A stretch of DNA of 64,000 bases from JAHEDT01 sp963825615 (GTDB taxonomy: Bacteria > Desulfobacterota > Desulfuromonadia > Desulfuromonadales > BM103). Each line of letters starts with the position of its first letter. Positions within the stretch are counted from its first letter, which is position 1. Location: the NCBI GenBank assembly GCA_963825615.1, contig CAWGTV010000003.1, positions 372,001-436,000 on the forward strand. The letters are read 5' to 3'. The notes under the pieces were generated by a model, which was not told the DNA's origin, did no database searches, and saw nothing but the letters and a program-made list of their open reading frames with translations. This document shows, piece after piece, positions 19,860 through 28,343 of this stretch. Position numbers and translations under genes: made by a program.

Positions 19860-20772
19860 CTAGCCTGATCGCTGCGCGCAATATTTTGCCAGGCTCACTT
19901 TCCAGTCCGGCACCAATGCCCGCGTCGCTGCAGCGTATTTTACCTTGGAAAAAACTGAAAAAGCAGGCCTTTTTGCCGGCAGAGGGTACTCTTCGGTCTT
20001 GATCGGCCGAACGACTTCTACTCGCAGTGACTCGCCATTCTGTCTCGCAAGAGTGTTACGACCTCGTTGGCAAACTCGTACCAGCTGCATGAGCCATTAT
20101 TTGAAAAATGGTAGGTGCCATAATATCCAAGGTTGGTGCCTGTTGAAGTGTGGCATCCAATGCCAGCAGGTTGAAGATTGCCTCGGCCAAGTCACCGGTA
20201 TAGGTCGGAGTCCCGAATTGATCAGCGACAATGCCTAGCTCTTGCCGTTCTCTGGACAGTCGAATAATTGTTTCAACAAAATTTTTACCGCCGGGGCCAT
20301 AAAGCCAACTTGTCCTGACAATGAAATATTTCTTGAGACCACTGGCCAGAAGCTTCTGCTCACCCAAAAGCTTCGAACGCCCGTAAGCAGACTGCGGGTT
20401 GGTCGGGTCGTCCTCGACATAGGGTGTCTATTTTCTTGCCATCAAAGACATAATCCGTGGACACATGAACCAGAACAGCATCAACATTGTTTAGCGGCTG
20501 CGGCCAAATAGCCGACGGCATCGCCATTCACCCGATTGGCCAACTCTTGTTCCGTTTCGCAGCCATCGACATTGGTATAAGCTGCACAGTTGATGATGAT
20601 TTCAGGCTGCAGCTTGTCTATCACTGCAATGACTTGCTCCTGATCTGTGATATCAAAATCAGGGAGATCGACCGCTGTGAGAACGTACTCAGGTGGTGCT
20701 AAAGAGGCAATTCTGTTCGCAAGCATCCCGTTGCCGCCGACGAGCAGCAACTTCTTTCTTCAGAGCAGCCAT
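19860..20772 (-). CDS. rfbD: dTDP-4-dehydrorhamnose reductase, frameshifted
   Basis: About 300 residues over several frames. The ATG at 20772 follows rfbB by two bases; removing one A from the AAA near 20759 gives MAALKKKLLLVGGNGML, the NAD(P)H-binding start of RmlD. DFDITDQEQVIAVI and IIINCAAYTNVDGCE are the characteristic RmlD segments (D-T-D and NCAAYT-VD). Later frames carry VHVSTDYVFDG-type sequence, the catalytic YG-SK region, YFIVRTSWLYGPGGKNFVE and FGTPTYTGDLAEAI. Shifts lie near 20755, 20480, 20400 and 20090. It catalyses the last step of dTDP-L-rhamnose synthesis. Confidence 0.88.
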
Positions 20773-20774
20773 CG

Positions 20775-21838
20775 CTAGCGGTCACCATACATTTTTTCGT
20801 AATAATCCTGGTAAGATCCATCTATGACTTTGGCAATCCACTGAGGATTGCCTAAGATACCAATCAATGGTGAGACGGATCCCTGCGGTAAAATCCAGAC
20901 TAGGCTCCCAACCCAGTTCGTCCTTGAGCTTAGACGCATCAATCGCATAGCGCCTGTCGTGACCAGCCCGATCCTTGACGAACTTGATGAGCGAGCGCCG
21001 CGGTTGCCCATTCGGCAGTCGGCGCGACCTTTTCATCGAGGATGTCGCAGATTGTCTGCACCACCTCGATATTCTGCTTTTCGCTGTTCCCGCCAACATT
21101 ATAGGTCTCCCCTACCCGACCTTTTTGCAGGACTTTCAGGATCGCCGTGCAGTGATCAACGACATACAGCCAGTCACGCACGTTCTTGCCGTCGCCGTAG
21201 ACTGGCAGGTCCCTGCCATGCAGGGCGTTATTGATAATCAAGGGGATCAGCTTTTCCGGAAAGTGGTAGGGACCGTAATTGTTCGAACAGTTGGTGATCA
21301 GGGTCGGCAACCCGTAGGTGTGGTGATAAGCGCTGACCAGATGATCGGACGACGCCTTGCTCGCCGAATAAGGCGAGCGTGGATCATAGGGAGTTGTTTC
21401 CGTAAACAAGCCGGTCTCTCCCAAAGAGCCATAAACCTCATCCGTTGAAACATGCAAAAAACGAAAGGCTTCCGCGTCCCGACCCAACCAGGCTTTTCTA
21501 GCGGCTTCAAGCAGTGTGAAGGTGCCCAGGATATTGGTCTGGATGAAAGCGGCCGGGCCATCGATACTGCGATCGACATGGGACTCGGCGGCGAAGTGGA
21601 CCACCGTGTCGATCTTCTCTTCGACAAACAGCTGGTCGAGCAACTCACTGTCACAGATATCGCCATGCACAAAACGGTAGCTGGATTTCTTTTCAACATC
21701 GACGAGGTTGGCAGGATTGCCGGCATAAGTCAGTTTGTCCAGGTTGATAATTCTGACATCTGGCAGGCTCTCAACAACGAGACGGACAAAGTTCGAACCA
21801 ATGAACCCGCAGCCGCCAGTCACAAGAATATTTTGCAT
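20775..21838 (-). CDS. rfbB: dTDP-glucose 4,6-dehydratase, frameshifted near its C-terminus
   Basis: Residues 1-285 are intact in one frame: NAD-binding ILVTGGCGFIGSNFVRLV, DTVVHFAAESHVDRSI, FLHVSTDEVYGSL (catalytic Thr-Asp-Glu), PYSASKASSDHLV (catalytic Tyr/Lys) and CSNNYGPYHFPEKLIP. Shifts near 21010 and 20860 lead through RYAIDASKLKDELGWEPSLD to PQWIAKVIDGSYQDYYEKMY. I chose the ATG at 21838 because a GGAGG lies seven bases upstream; an in-frame TTG is at 21844. It makes dTDP-4-keto-6-deoxyglucose. A promoter and an attenuator-like hairpin lie upstream. Confidence 0.93.
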
Positions 21839-21858
21839 CGACAATCCTCCATCTAAAC

Positions 21859-21888
21859 AAAAAAGCTCCAGCCAATTTAGAGCGGAGC
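21859..21888 (-). terminator. Attenuator- or terminator-like hairpin in the rfbB leader
   Basis: On the minus strand GCTCCGC pairs with GC-bulged A-GGAGC (five base pairs plus two past a bulge, loop of nine) and is followed at once by six T residues (21864-21859). It lies between the gmhB stop and rfbB, and inside the leader made by the promoter at 21930-21958. It may end transcripts from hldE-gmhB, attenuate rfb transcription, or both. The stem is short, so confidence is moderate. Confidence 0.45.
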
Positions 21889-21929
21889 GGTTACTTTTTT
21901 GGCTTCACATCCCCCCGAACAGGCCATGG

Positions 21930-21958
21930 ATATTACAATATCGGCACTTTACCGTCAA
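21930..21958 (-). promoter_or_regulatory. Predicted sigma-70 promoter for the rhamnose/O-antigen operon
   Basis: On the minus strand the -35 hexamer TTGACG (21958-21953) begins right after the gmhB stop codon and is followed by a 17-base spacer and the -10 hexamer TAATAT (21935-21930). Both match the consensus at five and four of six positions. The start of transcription would be near 21923, giving an rfbB leader of about 85 bases that includes the hairpin at 21859-21888. This is a sequence prediction only. Confidence 0.55.
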
Positions 21959-22546
21959 TCAATGATTACCATTATGTTCTATGTATTTATCGAGGATAAC
22001 CCTCGCCGCGCATGCAAGATCCGGGCATTTTTCGATCAAGGTGCTGCCTGAGGATGCGGCAGCAGAGTTCCCGTAGCCGGTCAGGACCAGAAGGCTTCTG
22101 CACCCTGCCCGCTCACCCGCCTCGATATCGGCCAGTTTGTCGCCGACCATGAACGAATTATGCAGATCGATATTGTGTTCATGAGCGGCCTGCAACAGCA
22201 TGCCCGGGGCCCCCTTGCGGCAGTCACAGGCAACTCGATACTCGCCGACACCTTGCTCGGGATGATGCGTGCAGAAGTAAAAAGCATCGATCGACGTGCC
22301 ATAACTGGCTAACTCTGCCTGGATATGCCGGTGCAGCCGATTGACCGCGTGCTCGTCGAAGTAGCCGCGGGCAACCCCGGACTGGTTACTGACGACGATG
22401 ATCAGAAAACCGGCGTCCTTGAGCCTTTTGATCGCCTCCGGCACCCCGGGAATAAACTCGAAGTCCTCGATCTTATGCAGGTAATCTTTCTCGACGTTGA
22501 TGGTTCCGTCGCGATCGAGAAAGACTGCCCGGCGTATTCCAGTCAT
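21959..22546 (-). CDS. gmhB: D-glycero-beta-D-manno-heptose 1,7-bisphosphate 7-phosphatase
   Basis: 195 residues, HAD superfamily. AVFLDRDGTIN at residues 7-17 holds the nucleophile Asp and acid/base Asp; FLIIVVSNQSGVARG is motif II; MVGDKLADIEAGERAG is motif IV. The zinc-binding loop YFCTHHPEQGVGEYRVACDC carries the Cys and His ligands typical of GmhB. It removes the 7-phosphate in ADP-heptose synthesis and follows hldE by 10 bases, so HldE and GmhB are made together for the inner-core heptose pathway completed by gmhA at 30.4 kb. Confidence 0.93.
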   Translation of the reverse strand: MTGIRRAVFLDRDGTINVEKDYLHKIEDFEFIPGVPEAIKRLKDAGFLIIVVSNQSGVARGYFDEHAVNRLHRHIQAELASYGTSIDAFYFCTHHPEQGVGEYRVACDCRKGAPGMLLQAAHEHNIDLHNSFMVGDKLADIEAGERAGCRSLLVLTGYGNSAAASSGSTLIEKCPDLACAARVILDKYIEHNGNH

Positions 22547-22556
22547 GATCGAAGCC

Positions 22557-24023
22557 TCAATCCTGGTAGGATTCGAGTATCTTGTTGATGATGTTGGTGG
22601 TCGATTTGCCGTCGACGAAATTGATCAGCTCCACCCGCCCACCGTAACTTTCCACCAGCTCCCGGCCGACCACCCCCTCCGGCGTATAATCCCCCCCTTT
22701 GACCAGGATGTCGGGGCGCAGGGCGGTGATCAGCTCCAGCGGGGTGTCCTCATCAAAGACCACCACGTAGTCGATGCAGTTGAGCGCCGCGAGGATATGC
22801 GCCCGCTCTTCCTGGCCGATCAGCGGCCGATTCGGGCCCTTGAGCCTCCGGATGGAGTCGTCGGAGTTGAGCCCGAGGACCAGCAGGTCACCGAGTTGTC
22901 GTGCGGCCTGGAGATACTTGACATGGCCGACGTGCAGCAGGTCGAAGCAGCCGTTGGTAAAGATGATTTTTTTGCCTTTTTGCCGCTCTCCGGCCAGGAT
23001 ATTTTGCAAAAGCGGTACGGAGCTGATCTTCTCATCCGCGTGCTGGAGCCCTGCGGCGGCAAGCAGTTCCTGGGCATTGACGGTTGATGTGCCGACCTTG
23101 CCAACGACAATGCCGGCACCGAGGTTGGCCAACCCGGCCGACCATTCCAGGGGGAGCTTTTGCGCCAGGCCCAGGCCGAACAGGGAGAGCACCGTATCCC
23201 CTGCCCCGGAGACATCGTAGACTTCGCGGGCAACCGTCGGCAGGTGCATCTCCCCGGCGGCCGAGAAGACCGTCATCCCCTCTTCGCTGCGGGTCAGAAC
23301 CAGCGCGTCCAGCTCGAGCTCAGCAAGCAGCTTGCGTCCGGCCGCCAGCAGCGTCTCCTCGTCGACGATCGTGATGCCGGTGGCCTGCTGAGCCTCCTTG
23401 CGATTCGGCGTCAAGACTGACGCGCCGCGGTATTTGCGGTAGTTGTCACCCTTGGGGTCGACGAGCACGGGGACCTTCGCTGCCTGGCCGAGGGCAATCA
23501 CTTCCTTGAGGACACGCTCGGTCAACACGCCTTTTTGGTAATCGGAGAGATAGATGACATCGAGTCCAGAAACCGCCGCCCGGACATGGGCGATGATGCG
23601 ATCTTCGCTCGCCGCGGTTATCTCAGCCCGGGTTTCCTGATCGATCCGGACAATCTGCTGGTTGCTGGCAAAAATCCGGGTCTTGCGGCTGGTCACCCGG
23701 CGGGGCTGGCTGAACACACCATGTTTCTGTATGCCACGCTCGGCAAGCCGCCGCAGCAGGAACTGACCGTCATCATCGTCACCGACGACGCTGACGACAT
23801 CGACCTGGCCGTTGAGGGTCAGCAGGTTGTTGATCACGTTGCCGGCGCCACCGAGACGCAGCTCTTTGCGTTTGACATCGACGATCTGGACCGGGGCCTC
23901 GGGACTGACGCGGTCCACGGCACCCCAGACATACTCGTCGAGCATCAGGTCGCCGACGACCAGCGCCCTGGTCCTGGTGACCCCTTCGAGAAACGCTTCA
24001 ATGCGCAGGCGGTTCAAGGTCAT
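22557..24023 (-). CDS. hldE: Bifunctional heptose-7-phosphate kinase / heptose-1-phosphate adenylyltransferase
   Basis: 488 residues, the normal size of the fused enzyme. Residues 1-320 are a PfkB/ribokinase-type kinase (LGGAGNVINNLLTLNG near 52 and the anion-hole motif DVSGAGDTVLSLFG near 270). Residues 350-488 are a cytidylyltransferase-like domain with TNGCFDLLHVGHVKYL (the HxGH motif) and LNSDDSIRRLKGPNRPL. The two activities phosphorylate heptose-7-phosphate at C1 and later adenylate heptose-1-phosphate. The start overlaps the end of the upstream conserved gene by ATGA. The frame is intact. Confidence 0.95.
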   Translation of the reverse strand: MTLNRLRIEAFLEGVTRTRALVVGDLMLDEYVWGAVDRVSPEAPVQIVDVKRKELRLGGAGNVINNLLTLNGQVDVVSVVGDDDDGQFLLRRLAERGIQKHGVFSQPRRVTSRKTRIFASNQQIVRIDQETRAEITAASEDRIIAHVRAAVSGLDVIYLSDYQKGVLTERVLKEVIALGQAAKVPVLVDPKGDNYRKYRGASVLTPNRKEAQQATGITIVDEETLLAAGRKLLAELELDALVLTRSEEGMTVFSAAGEMHLPTVAREVYDVSGAGDTVLSLFGLGLAQKLPLEWSAGLANLGAGIVVGKVGTSTVNAQELLAAAGLQHADEKISSVPLLQNILAGERQKGKKIIFTNGCFDLLHVGHVKYLQAARQLGDLLVLGLNSDDSIRRLKGPNRPLIGQEERAHILAALNCIDYVVVFDEDTPLELITALRPDILVKGGDYTPEGVVGRELVESYGGRVELINFVDGKSTTNIINKILESYQD

Positions 24024-24986
24024 GCGTCAGCCCCCTTGTCGATCTTGTCGAGAATTGCCGCCGCCAGCAACGGGATGTTGATTTCATGGTGGCCGACGAT
24101 GGCGTAGCCATTGCCGCTCCCGGAGGTGGGGCGTTTGATGACGTTCTGCATCGGTCGGTAATGCTGGTTCATATCGAAGTTCGCCGTGGTGAAGTTCTCG
24201 ACACGATGACCGAGGTTTTGAGCGATGGACAGAGCCTTGAGAAAAACCTCCGGCATGATGACCGCCGAACCGACATTGAGCCAGACGCCACCGTCGCCGA
24301 GATCGGCGACCACCGAAGCAATCAGCCGGAAATCGCGAAAACTCATTTCACCGGTTACGGCCCCATCCATTTCAGGATGCTGATGAATGATATCCGTGCC
24401 CATGGCAACGTGAGCCGTGACCGGCAAACCATTTTCTACACAGGTGGCAAGCAGGCTGTAGCCCTTGAAGGGGTGTTGGTGTTCGATAATCCATTCGCCA
24501 ATGGCCTGGCCAAAACCAATCCCCCGGTCCATGCCGTCCTTGAGGGCCCGGTTCATGCCAGCACCGGTTTCATCGGAAAAGCCGAAGTCCCCGCTGTGCA
24601 GCACATCACCGACTTCTTCAGAGGTTGCGCCGGTCAAGGAAACTTCAAAATCATGAATCGCTGCGGAACCGTTCATTGCGACGGCGGTGATCACATCCGC
24701 CTCGATCAGGGACTTTCAGGACCGGCTGCAAACCGCACTTGATGACATGTCCGCCCATGGCGAGGACCACCGGACGATCTTTTTGCCGCGCTTCAACAAC
24801 TTTTGCAGCGACAGCTCGCAACGCATCAGCGCCAAGCAGGCGCGGCAGCGCATCAAGCAGGCCGGCACACGTCATACCTGCCGCGACAGGCTTGCCGAAG
24901 TGCTCCCGAACGTTGACCTTGTTGTTGCGGGTCTTGATGGAATAGGTTTTAACTGTCGACGTATCGATCGGATGGTATTTCTTCAT
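24020..24986 (-). CDS. Conserved protein of unknown function, deoxyhypusine-synthase-like pattern, frameshifted
   Basis: About 320 residues after repair. The ATG at 24986 gives MKKYHPIDTSTVKTYSIK; removing one A near 24701 turns VLKVP into LKSLIEADVITAVAMNGSAA and joins the second frame. Visible features are a Rossmann-like AMGGHVIKCGL, NGSAAIHDFEVSLTGATSEE, a glycine/acid-rich HSGDFGFSDETG, HQHPEMDGAVTGEM and a C-terminal YAIVGHHEINIPLLAAAILD. The GG-IK and HD-E-G-T spacing faintly recalls NAD-binding parts of deoxyhypusine synthase, but I cannot confirm homology and the active-site lysine motif is not evident. It sits between the carbamoyltransferase and hldE, overlapping both by ATGA/TAATG, so a role in core-sugar synthesis or decoration is likely. 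Confidence 0.6.
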
Positions 24987-26789
24987 TAACCCCTCGCTAA
25001 ATGAATTGGCCCCCGACAGGGCTCGAAACATCTGTGCTAAGCGAGCGCCGACGGGAAGCGCCGCCTTGCGCACAAGCACATCTTCCATAACCAGGTACTC
25101 CAGGTCCGAGCCAAAGAACATGTTGAGGGCATCGACTGGCGCGCAGATCATCGGTTCACCGCGCCGGTTGAGCGAAGTATTCAGAACCGCGCCGTTGCCG
25201 GTCATCCTCTCCATCTCCTCAAGCAAGGCATAATAACGTGGGTTGGTGTCTTTGTTGACCACCTGGGCGCGGGACGTGCCATCTTCGTGAACCACCTCCG
25301 GGATGCGTTCCTTCCAGGCCGGGTTGACATCGAAGGTAAAGGTCATATACGGCGCAGGGTGGTCCGTCTGCAGGATGTCTGCGGCCACGGTGTCGAGGAT
25401 GCTTGGGCAGAAAGGCCGCCACCTTTCGCGATACTTGATCTGCTGGTTGATGCGGTCGGCAACGCCCTTGACACTGGGGCAGCCAAGGATGCTGCGACAA
25501 CCGAGCGCGCGCGGCCCGAATTCCATGCGCCCCTGGAACCAGGCGACCGGGTTCCCCTCCGCCAGCAGCTGCGCGGTGGTTTTGACCGGATCGTCGATCA
25601 GCTCCCACACCGGCTGGTGCGGATGCTGCTGGCAGGCGACCACACACTCATCGGTAGAGTACTTCGGCCCGAGGTAGACATGTTGCAGCTTTTCGACCTT
25701 GATGCCGTGCAGGTGGGCTGCATAGGCCGCCGCGCCCAGGGCCGTGCCGGCATCGGATGCGGCCGGCTGCACGAAGAGTTCCTTGACGTAGGGCAGATCG
25801 ATGATGCGCTGGTTGAGCTTGACGTTCAGAGCGCTCCCTCCGGCGAAACAGAGTCGGCCGGTCTCCTCGAGGATGTCCCTGAGATAGTAATCGATCATTT
25901 CCAGCGACAAGCTCTCGAACAGACGTTGTACGCAGGCGGCGTAATCGATATAGGGCTCGTCGGCGCTGTCCCCCTGGCGACGCGGCCCGAGCCAGCGGAT
26001 CAGTTCCGGGCTGAAGTAGTAGCCCTTGCCATTCTCCTTGTAACGGCGCGGGCCCACCGTATTCACCAGTCGCGTGTTGACGATCAGCTCGCCGTTTTCG
26101 AAGCTGGCCAGGCGGGAGAAGTCGTACTTTCCCGGATCGCCATAGGGCGCCATCCCCATGACCTTGAATTCGCCGTCAAGCATTTCAAAGCCGAGGTACT
26201 CGGTCATGGCGCCATAGAGCCCGCCGAGGGAATCAGGGTCATAGAACTCCTTGATCTTGTGAATCTCGCCGTTTTCCCCGTAGCCGAAGAAGGTCGTGGC
26301 GTATTCCCCCTTGCCGTCAATACCGAGAATCGCCGTCTTCCCCGCGAAACCGCTCAGATGGTAGGCGCTGCTGGCATGGGCCAGGTGATGTTCGACCGGG
26401 ACGAATTCCACATCGTTCCAGCGGATGCCGACCTTGTCGAGCATTTCCCTAACCCGGGACACGTTGCGATGGTAACGGCGGTTGCCGTTGAAAATAGCCG
26501 TAAACGCGCGGTCCGGCGCATACCAGTAGCGCTTGGCGAAGTGCCAGCGTTCCGGCCCGCCAAGACCGATTTTGGCATACGGGAAGGCAACGATATCGAC
26601 CTCTTGCGGAGTTATCCCGGCATATTCGAGACAGAAGCGGGTCGCCTCGAGGGGCATGTGGTTCTTCGCATGCTTGTCACGTATAAAACGCTCTTCTTCA
26701 GCAGCAGCAACCAACTGGCCGTCGACATACAGGGCCGCAGAAGGGTCATGGGTCAATGCGCCGGAGAGGCCGAGAATAACTGTGGGCAT
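24986..26789 (-). CDS. Carbamoyltransferase (NodU/CmcH/TobZ family), probably LPS core heptose O-carbamoyltransferase
   Basis: About 600 residues. The N-terminal Kae1-like domain has LGLSGALTHDPSAALYVDG and EHHLAHASSAYHLSG (iron-ligand HxxHA motif); the C-terminal YrdC-like domain has PVAWFQGRMEFGPRALGCRS and MTGNGAVLNTSLNRRGEP. These enzymes move carbamoyl from carbamoyl phosphate through carbamoyl-adenylate onto a sugar hydroxyl. Beside waaP, core kinases and hldE it parallels the Pseudomonas carbamoyltransferase that modifies core heptose (inference). I start at the ATG at 26789; a TTG is at 26810. As given, the frame reads through into the next gene; removing one G from the G5 run near 25012 restores a stop TAATG at 24988, so the apparent fusion is probably an error. 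Confidence 0.82.
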
Positions 26790-26879
26790 GTGATCTAACT
26801 CTCTGGGCAATCAGCTTAGGGGTCTTTGCACCTGGAATGCCGTTGGCGGCCAAAAGCTTTTTGTGACTATGGCCGTCGG

Positions 26880-28289
26880 TTACCTGTCCAGCTGTTCGTC
26901 AAACCAGCGCAGCCATCCAGGTTGAGCCTGCCAGTTGTTCAGGAAGCGCTGCCTGTCCACCCGGTAAAGGCTCTTGGAACGCGCCGCAAAAAAACATTCA
27001 TGCATTGCGTCAAGGTCAAGCACCCAGAGGGTGTTGCCCCTGATCAGGAAATTATCCGCCTTGCAATCGCCATGGACGATGCCGAGCTTGCGGAACAGTT
27101 TGAACAGGGCGACAAATTCGCCGGCGACCTGCCCTTTCAATGCAGCGGGCAGATTTTTATCGCCTAAAAAGGGCTCGGCGTGCGCTCCTTCTAGATAATC
27201 ACTCACATAATACCCCGTGGAACGCAAAGGGCCAAAACGTTTTTCGAGCAAGGCAACGGCCCCGGGCGTTGCAATCCCGGAAATTTTCAAACGGTGGGCA
27301 TTTCCCCAGGACGTCCAGGCACGGGTAGGCCGAAAGCAGCGGCTCAGGGCATGCCACGGGCTCTTGATGTTGTAACGTTTGACCACCCAGTCGATGTCGT
27401 CACGCTCAACGCGGACGACCGTCGAACTGTTGCCGTCTTTAAGCATCTCCCCGTTCTGCATGAAGGCATCCGGATCAGCGAGAAATTGCTCCAGTGCGTT
27501 CCCTTGTGCCTCGCGACGATAGATAGCCACCTGGCCACGCTTGTGCGAACGGACAAATTCGCTGCAGGTCCGATAACACTTGGCAACGTATTTGCGGCGT
27601 CGCCAGCGCCTGACTTGCGGCAGACGATTCTTGGTCATGCGAGCGAACTGCGTAGCGGGGAAGTTGCGCCGCTGCGCATAGTGCAGGGTCGTTGCGTCCG
27701 CCAGGGGATCGAATTGCGGCGGCAACTGGGCAAGCAAGGTCACCAGGTTGCTGCAGCTGGCACCAAGGTCAAGCGCTTTGCCGCTGCCACGTACGCTGAT
27801 GGCATCCCCGTCAATGGCATAGATTTTTTGCCCGGAGACGAGGAAGTTCTCCAGATGCAGATCCTCCTGCACCAGCCCCGCCTCGTGCAGCCCGACCAGC
27901 AGGTCGGCCATTTGGTGCAGGAAATCTGTGCGCGAATCGCTCGTTGCCAGATTATTCCAGACTTCGAGGGCCGTCTGCGCCTCGGGGAGGAACTCGAAGA
28001 CCAGAATCGGGATGCCCTCATCCAGCTGCCCGGAGAAAAGCAACGCCGGGGTGCACACCCGGGCTTGCATCAACGCCTCGGCGCCGGCCTTCTCCCTGCC
28101 CCAATGCCGCCGGGCACTTCTGGGGTCGATAAACAGCTTGACCAGCACGGCCCGCTGTTGCCATAGGCCTTGATACACCAGCCGCTTGCCGGGCAGGCTG
28201 CGCAGCAGCTGTACGCACTGAAGCGCGCTGTCTTTCGAGGGGCCCTTCAGATGAAGGACAAAAGGGCATGTTTCGAGGAGATTTACCAT
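26880..28289 (-). CDS. Tandem LPS-kinase protein (two Kdo/WaaP-type kinase domains in one chain)
   Basis: 469 residues with two complete kinase-like folds. In domain 1 (about 20-225) the catalytic loop is QEDLHLENFLVSG and the metal-binding motif YAIDGDAI; the loop His/Arg of the usual HRD is replaced. In domain 2 (about 270-469) VVKRYNIKS carries the ATP-binding lysine, HGDCKADNFLI the catalytic loop, and LDLDAMHE the DFG-equivalent. Both halves belong to the RIO/InaA/WaaP-type kinases that phosphorylate LPS core sugars. Domain 2 looks canonical; domain 1 might be weaker or act on another position. The frame is intact and carbamoyltransferase follows 90 bases later. The fusion is unusual in my experience. 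Confidence 0.78.
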   Translation of the reverse strand: MVNLLETCPFVLHLKGPSKDSALQCVQLLRSLPGKRLVYQGLWQQRAVLVKLFIDPRSARRHWGREKAGAEALMQARVCTPALLFSGQLDEGIPILVFEFLPEAQTALEVWNNLATSDSRTDFLHQMADLLVGLHEAGLVQEDLHLENFLVSGQKIYAIDGDAISVRGSGKALDLGASCSNLVTLLAQLPPQFDPLADATTLHYAQRRNFPATQFARMTKNRLPQVRRWRRRKYVAKCYRTCSEFVRSHKRGQVAIYRREAQGNALEQFLADPDAFMQNGEMLKDGNSSTVVRVERDDIDWVVKRYNIKSPWHALSRCFRPTRAWTSWGNAHRLKISGIATPGAVALLEKRFGPLRSTGYYVSDYLEGAHAEPFLGDKNLPAALKGQVAGEFVALFKLFRKLGIVHGDCKADNFLIRGNTLWVLDLDAMHECFFAARSKSLYRVDRQRFLNNWQAQPGWLRWFDEQLDR

Positions 28290-28343
28290 GTCAGCCCGGT
28301 TGAATGCAGTAAAATCTGTACGCGCGAACAGTTCGCATGGCTC

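Noticed and set aside
25287..26798. 503-codon plus-strand open frame opposite the carbamoyltransferase
   Set aside because: Antisense shadow: no motif, and the carbamoyltransferase on the other strand has full family motifs.
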